From assembly GCF_900114845.1 (NCBI RefSeq), contig NZ_FOUK01000004.1:310001-374000 (forward strand): DNA of 64,000 nt, in the 5' to 3' direction. Positions 61,176 to 64,000 of the stretch are shown one piece after another. This DNA is from Pimelobacter simplex (lineage in GTDB: Bacteria; Actinomycetota; Actinomycetes; Propionibacteriales; Nocardioidaceae). The position numbers and the translations under genes are program-made. The notes under the pieces are model-generated. The model was not told the DNA's origin and ran no database searches. It saw only the letters and a list, made by a program, of their open reading frames with translations. Each line of letters starts with the position of its first letter. Positions within the stretch are counted from its first letter, which is position 1.

Positions 61176-62347
61176 GCGCCCTCGCGCCCGACGACGTGGT
61201 GATCGTCGCGACCGCCCGGACCCCGATCGGCCGCGCCCACAAGGGATCGCTGCGCGACGTCCGCCCCGACGACCTGGGCGGCTTCGCGGTCCGCGCGGTG
61301 CTCGACCAGTTGCCCGCGCTCGACCCGGCCACGGTGGACGACGTGGTGATCGGCTGCGCGGTGCCCGAGGGCCAGCAGGGCTTCGGGATCGCCCGCGCAG
61401 TGGGCCTTCTCGCCGGGCTGCCGGTCTCGGTGCCGGGGCTGACCGTGAGCCGCGCGTGCGCGTCGTCCCTCCAGGCGATCCGGTCGGGGGCGCACTCGAT
61501 CGCCGCCGGTGAGGCCGACGTCGTCATCGCAGGGGGAGTCGAGAGCGTCTCGAAGGTCCCGGTGCCGCTCGGGTACGACGACCTCAACCCGCGCCTGTCC
61601 GACCCCACCGCCGACGGCTTCGTCACGGACCTCTACTCGTCGATGCTGCAGACCGCCGAGAACGTCGCCCACCGCCACGCCGTCACGCGCGAGCGGATGG
61701 ACGAGTACGCCGCCCTCTCCCAGGCCCGCGCGGCCGCGGCCCGCGCCGACGGCTTCTTCGCCCGCGAGATCACGCCCTTCCCCCTCGCCGACGGCACCCT
61801 CGCCACCGAGGACGACTCGCCGCGGCCCGGCACGACGTACGAGACGCTCGCGGCGCTCGCCCCCGTCCTCGGCCCCGACGGCACCGTCACCGCCGGCAAC
61901 TCCTGCCCGCTCAACGACGGCGCCGCCGCCGTCGCCCTCATGTCCGCCCGCCGCGCGGAGACGCTCGGCCTCCCACCGCTGGCGCGGATCGTCGCGTCCA
62001 CGGTGACCGGGCTCGAGCCGTCCCACATGGGGGTGGGCCCGATCGCCGCCGTCGCGCGGCTGCTCGAGACGACCGGTCACGTGATCGGGGACATCGACGT
62101 CATCGAGCTCAACGAGGCCTTCGCCGCGCAGGTCCTCGCCGTCGTCGACGCTCTCGGCATCGACGTCGACCGCCAGCTCAACCCCTACGGCGGCGCGATC
62201 GCGCTCGGGCACCCCTTCGGGATGACCGGCGCCCGGATCATGACGACGCTGCTGCACGGGCTGGCCGAGCGGGACCAGGAGCTCGGGATCGAGACGATGT
62301 GCATCGGTGGGGGGATGGGGATGGCAATGCTGGTGCAGCGGTTGTGA
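61172..62347 (+). CDS. Thiolase (acetyl-CoA C-acyltransferase)
   Basis: 391 residues with all active-site elements: Cys in VSRACASSLQAI, NEAFAAQ, His in IALGHPFGMTGARI and the C-terminal Cys in ETMCIGGGMGMAM. It cleaves 3-ketoacyl-CoA with CoA. In contrast to the thiolase at 37532, the second Cys is present. It ends the plus-strand operon synthetase-SDR-thiolase and converges with the single-domain HxlR gene 3 bases away. Confidence 0.93.
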   Translation: MSALAPDDVVIVATARTPIGRAHKGSLRDVRPDDLGGFAVRAVLDQLPALDPATVDDVVIGCAVPEGQQGFGIARAVGLLAGLPVSVPGLTVSRACASSLQAIRSGAHSIAAGEADVVIAGGVESVSKVPVPLGYDDLNPRLSDPTADGFVTDLYSSMLQTAENVAHRHAVTRERMDEYAALSQARAAAARADGFFAREITPFPLADGTLATEDDSPRPGTTYETLAALAPVLGPDGTVTAGNSCPLNDGAAAVALMSARRAETLGLPPLARIVASTVTGLEPSHMGVGPIAAVARLLETTGHVIGDIDVIELNEAFAAQVLAVVDALGIDVDRQLNPYGGAIALGHPFGMTGARIMTTLLHGLAERDQELGIETMCIGGGMGMAMLVQRL

Positions 62348-62350
62348 GGC

Positions 62351-62839
62351 TCAGCCGCCCGCCGGGCGCAACCGGTGCTCCGCCGCCAACCACGGCTTGA
62401 CCCACGTCATGTCCTCGGGCCGCAGCGGCTCACCGCACGCCGAGCAGGTCTCGGCCTGCGTGGTCTCGTGCCCGCAGGTCTCGTGGCGCAGCGTCATGTG
62501 CGCGCCGCCGTCGGGCTCGGTGGTGTGCCGCTCCCCCCAGATGGCGAGCTGCTGGAGCAGGGGGAGGAGGTCAGCGGCGGCGTCGGTGGCGACGTAGCGC
62601 TGGCGGGTGCGGCCGCCGCGCTCGTAGTCGACGGTGGTGAGCAGGCCGGCCTCGCGCATGGTGCGCAGGCGGCGGCTGAGGACGGCCTCGGAGATGCCGA
62701 GGTTGTCGCGGAGCTGCTCGAAGCGGCCCGTGCCGTGCAGGACGTCGCGGACGATGAGGAGGATCCACGGGTCGCCGAGGACGTCGAGCGAGCGGCGGAC
62801 CGGGCAGAGCTCGGTCGACCAGTCGGAGCGCAGCGCCAT
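62351..62839 (-). CDS. HxlR-type transcriptional regulator, single domain with zinc-ribbon-like tail
   Basis: 162 residues from ATG 62839. The HxlR winged helix is CPVRRSLDVLGDPWILLIVRDVLHGTGRFEQLRDNLGISEAVLSRRLRTMREAGLL, with Cys12 at the usual place. The C-terminal part ends RHETCGHETTQAETCSACGEPL, an H-x2-C-x9-C-x2-C motif identical in spacing to those in the two tandem regulators. It is divergent from the MFS gene, 19 bases apart, and probably controls it. Confidence 0.9.
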   Translation of the reverse strand: MALRSDWSTELCPVRRSLDVLGDPWILLIVRDVLHGTGRFEQLRDNLGISEAVLSRRLRTMREAGLLTTVDYERGGRTRQRYVATDAAADLLPLLQQLAIWGERHTTEPDGGAHMTLRHETCGHETTQAETCSACGEPLRPEDMTWVKPWLAAEHRLRPAGG

Positions 62840-62858
62840 GCGTGCTAGCGTACCCGCC

Positions 62859-64000
62859 GTGACTTCGTTCAAGAAAGTCAGCCGCGTGCACCCGGCCTGG
62901 GCGGTGGCGGCGGTGGTGTTCCTGGCGCTGATCGGGGCGGCAGGATTCCGGGCCGCGCCGGGGGCGCTGATGGTCCCGCTGCACGACGAGTTCGGGTGGT
63001 CGACGAGCGTCATGTCGCTCGCGGTCAGCATCAACCTGCTCCTCTTCGGACTGACCGCGCCGTTCGCGGCGGCGCTGATGGACAGCTTCGGCATCCGGTA
63101 CGTCGTCGCGGCCGCCCTCACGCTCGTCGCGCTCGGGGCCGGCGGCAGCGTGCTGATGACGGCGTCGTGGCAGCTGCTGGTGTGCTGGGGCGTCCTGATC
63201 GGCCTGGGCACCGGATCGATGGCGCTCGTGCTGGCGGCGACGATCGCGAACCGCTGGTTCGAGCAGCGTCGCGGCCTGGTCATGGGCGTGCTGACGGCGG
63301 GCTCGGCGACCGGGCAGCTCGTCTTCCTGCCGGTGGTCGCGAGCCTGGCCGAGCACGCCGGCTGGCGCCCGGCGTCGCTGGTGATCGCGGCGGCGGCGCT
63401 GGCCGTCGTCCCGGTGGTGTGGCTGGTGGTCCGCGACCACCCCGAGGACCGCGGCGTCGCCCCCTACGGCGCCGCGCCCGGCTGGACGGCCCCGCCCCGT
63501 GTCGCCGGCGGCGCGACCCGGCGCGCTCTCGAGGGCCTCGCGTACGCCGCCCGGCACCGCGCCTTCTGGGCGCTCGCGGTCGCCTTCGCCATCTGCGGCG
63601 CCACCACCAACGGCCTGATCGGCATCCACTTCATCCCGTCGGCCCACGACCACGGCATGTCGAGCACGACGGCCGCGGCGCTCCTCGCCGCCGTCGGGAT
63701 CTTCGACATCGCCGGTACCATCGCCTCCGGCTGGCTCACCGACAAGTTCGACCCCCGGATCCTGCTCCTGGCCTACTACACCTTCCGCGGCCTCGGCCTC
63801 CTCCTGCTCCCTTCGCTGCTCGCGGACAGCGTGCACCCGAGCATGGTGCTGTTCATCGTGATCTACGGCCTCGACTGGGTCGCCACGGTGCCGCCGACGG
63901 CCACGCTGTGCCGGGAGATCTTCGGCGAGCGCGGGACCATCGTGTTCGGCTGGGTCTTCGCGGCGCACCAGCTCGGTGCGGCGGTCGCGGCGCTGGGGGC
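62859..64000 (+). CDS. MFS transporter, cut by the window end
   Basis: A GTG at 62859 opens a frame that runs to the window edge (380 codons, no stop). It begins VTSFKKVSRVHPAWAVAAVVFLAL and shows about ten membrane segments so far. Major-facilitator features include FGWSTSVMSLAVSINLLLFGLTAPF, NRWFEQRRGLVMGVLTAGSATGQLVF and ASGWLTDKFDPR. It resembles the oxalate/formate and monocarboxylate-type branch that imports or exports organic anions. It is divergent from the HxlR regulator. It likely moves the substrate or a product of the catabolic pathway. Confidence 0.85.
   Translation, partial: MTSFKKVSRVHPAWAVAAVVFLALIGAAGFRAAPGALMVPLHDEFGWSTSVMSLAVSINLLLFGLTAPFAAALMDSFGIRYVVAAALTLVALGAGGSVLMTASWQLLVCWGVLIGLGTGSMALVLAATIANRWFEQRRGLVMGVLTAGSATGQLVFLPVVASLAEHAGWRPASLVIAAAALAVVPVVWLVVRDHPEDRGVAPYGAAPGWTAPPRVAGGATRRALEGLAYAARHRAFWALAVAFAICGATTNGLIGIHFIPSAHDHGMSSTTAAALLAAVGIFDIAGTIASGWLTDKFDPRILLLAYYTFRGLGLLLLPSLLADSVHPSMVLFIVIYGLDWVATVPPTATLCREIFGERGTIVFGWVFAAHQLGAAVAALG

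Overview
The window is very GC-rich with compact, often overlapping genes and many GTG starts. Gene order points to an actinobacterium, probably of the Nocardioides group. The left part carries the origin-proximal actinobacterial order: cyclophilin ppiA, rhomboid, crgA, a DUF881 gene, pknB, pknA, pbpA, a rodA/ftsW-type SEDS gene, pstP, fhaB, fhaA and tRNA-Leu. This order is well known from Mycobacterium and relatives. The genus is an inference; no rRNA is present.

Layout. (1) 1-4.4 kb: a lipoprotein gene, a three-gene minus-strand operon (FadR-type regulator with a matching operator, fatty acid hydroxylase-like, metallo-beta-lactamase-fold hydrolase), then SURF1 and DUF3817 membrane genes. 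(2) 4.4-6.2 kb: a lipoprotein, a 5'-truncated matrixin protease remnant and a small membrane protein. (3) 6.3-18.8 kb: the conserved cell-wall, division and Ser/Thr-phosphosignalling block, ending at tRNA-Leu and a strong terminator. Here CrgA looks internally duplicated and PknB carries Ca-binding-type repeats after its PASTA domains. (4) 18.8-21.3 kb: a tRNA-adjacent accessory island. It holds a winged-helix regulator, a small protein, a dCTP-deaminase-fold protein with altered catalytic residues and two C-terminal membrane segments, and a multiply frameshifted ImmA/IrrE-type metallopeptidase. This is the best candidate for an undescribed system, possibly phage defence by nucleotide sensing. 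(5) 21.3-26.1 kb: an operon of an SsuABC/NMT1-type ABC importer, an HD-domain protein resembling diiron oxygenases, and an enolase-superfamily enzyme, so a likely uptake-and-catabolism unit of unknown substrate. (6) 26.5-28.5 kb: an EamA exporter divergent from an Lrp/AsnC regulator, with a palindrome between them, and a DUF2510 protein.

(7) 28.6-64 kb: a large beta-oxidation-like catabolic region. It has four acyl-CoA synthetases, three thiolases, several SDRs, two crotonases, a MaoC-like protein, two VOC proteins, an acyl-CoA dehydrogenase pair, thioesterase II, a carotenoid-oxygenase-family enzyme, a nitronate monooxygenase-like enzyme, a complete LivGFHMK-type importer and an MFS permease cut by the window end. 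Three HxlR-type regulators are interspersed, two of them tandem fusions of two HxlR domains. All five domain copies are followed by the same H-x2-C-x9-C-x2-C motif. Two distinct short motifs recur in the promoter regions of this block and suggest shared regulation. A family of 22-nt repeats forms tandem or inverted arrays at three intergenic sites roughly 10 kb apart.

Together the right half looks like a regulated pathway that imports a hydrophobic acid or cyclic compound, activates it with CoA and shortens it by beta-oxidation. The substrate cannot be read from sequence.
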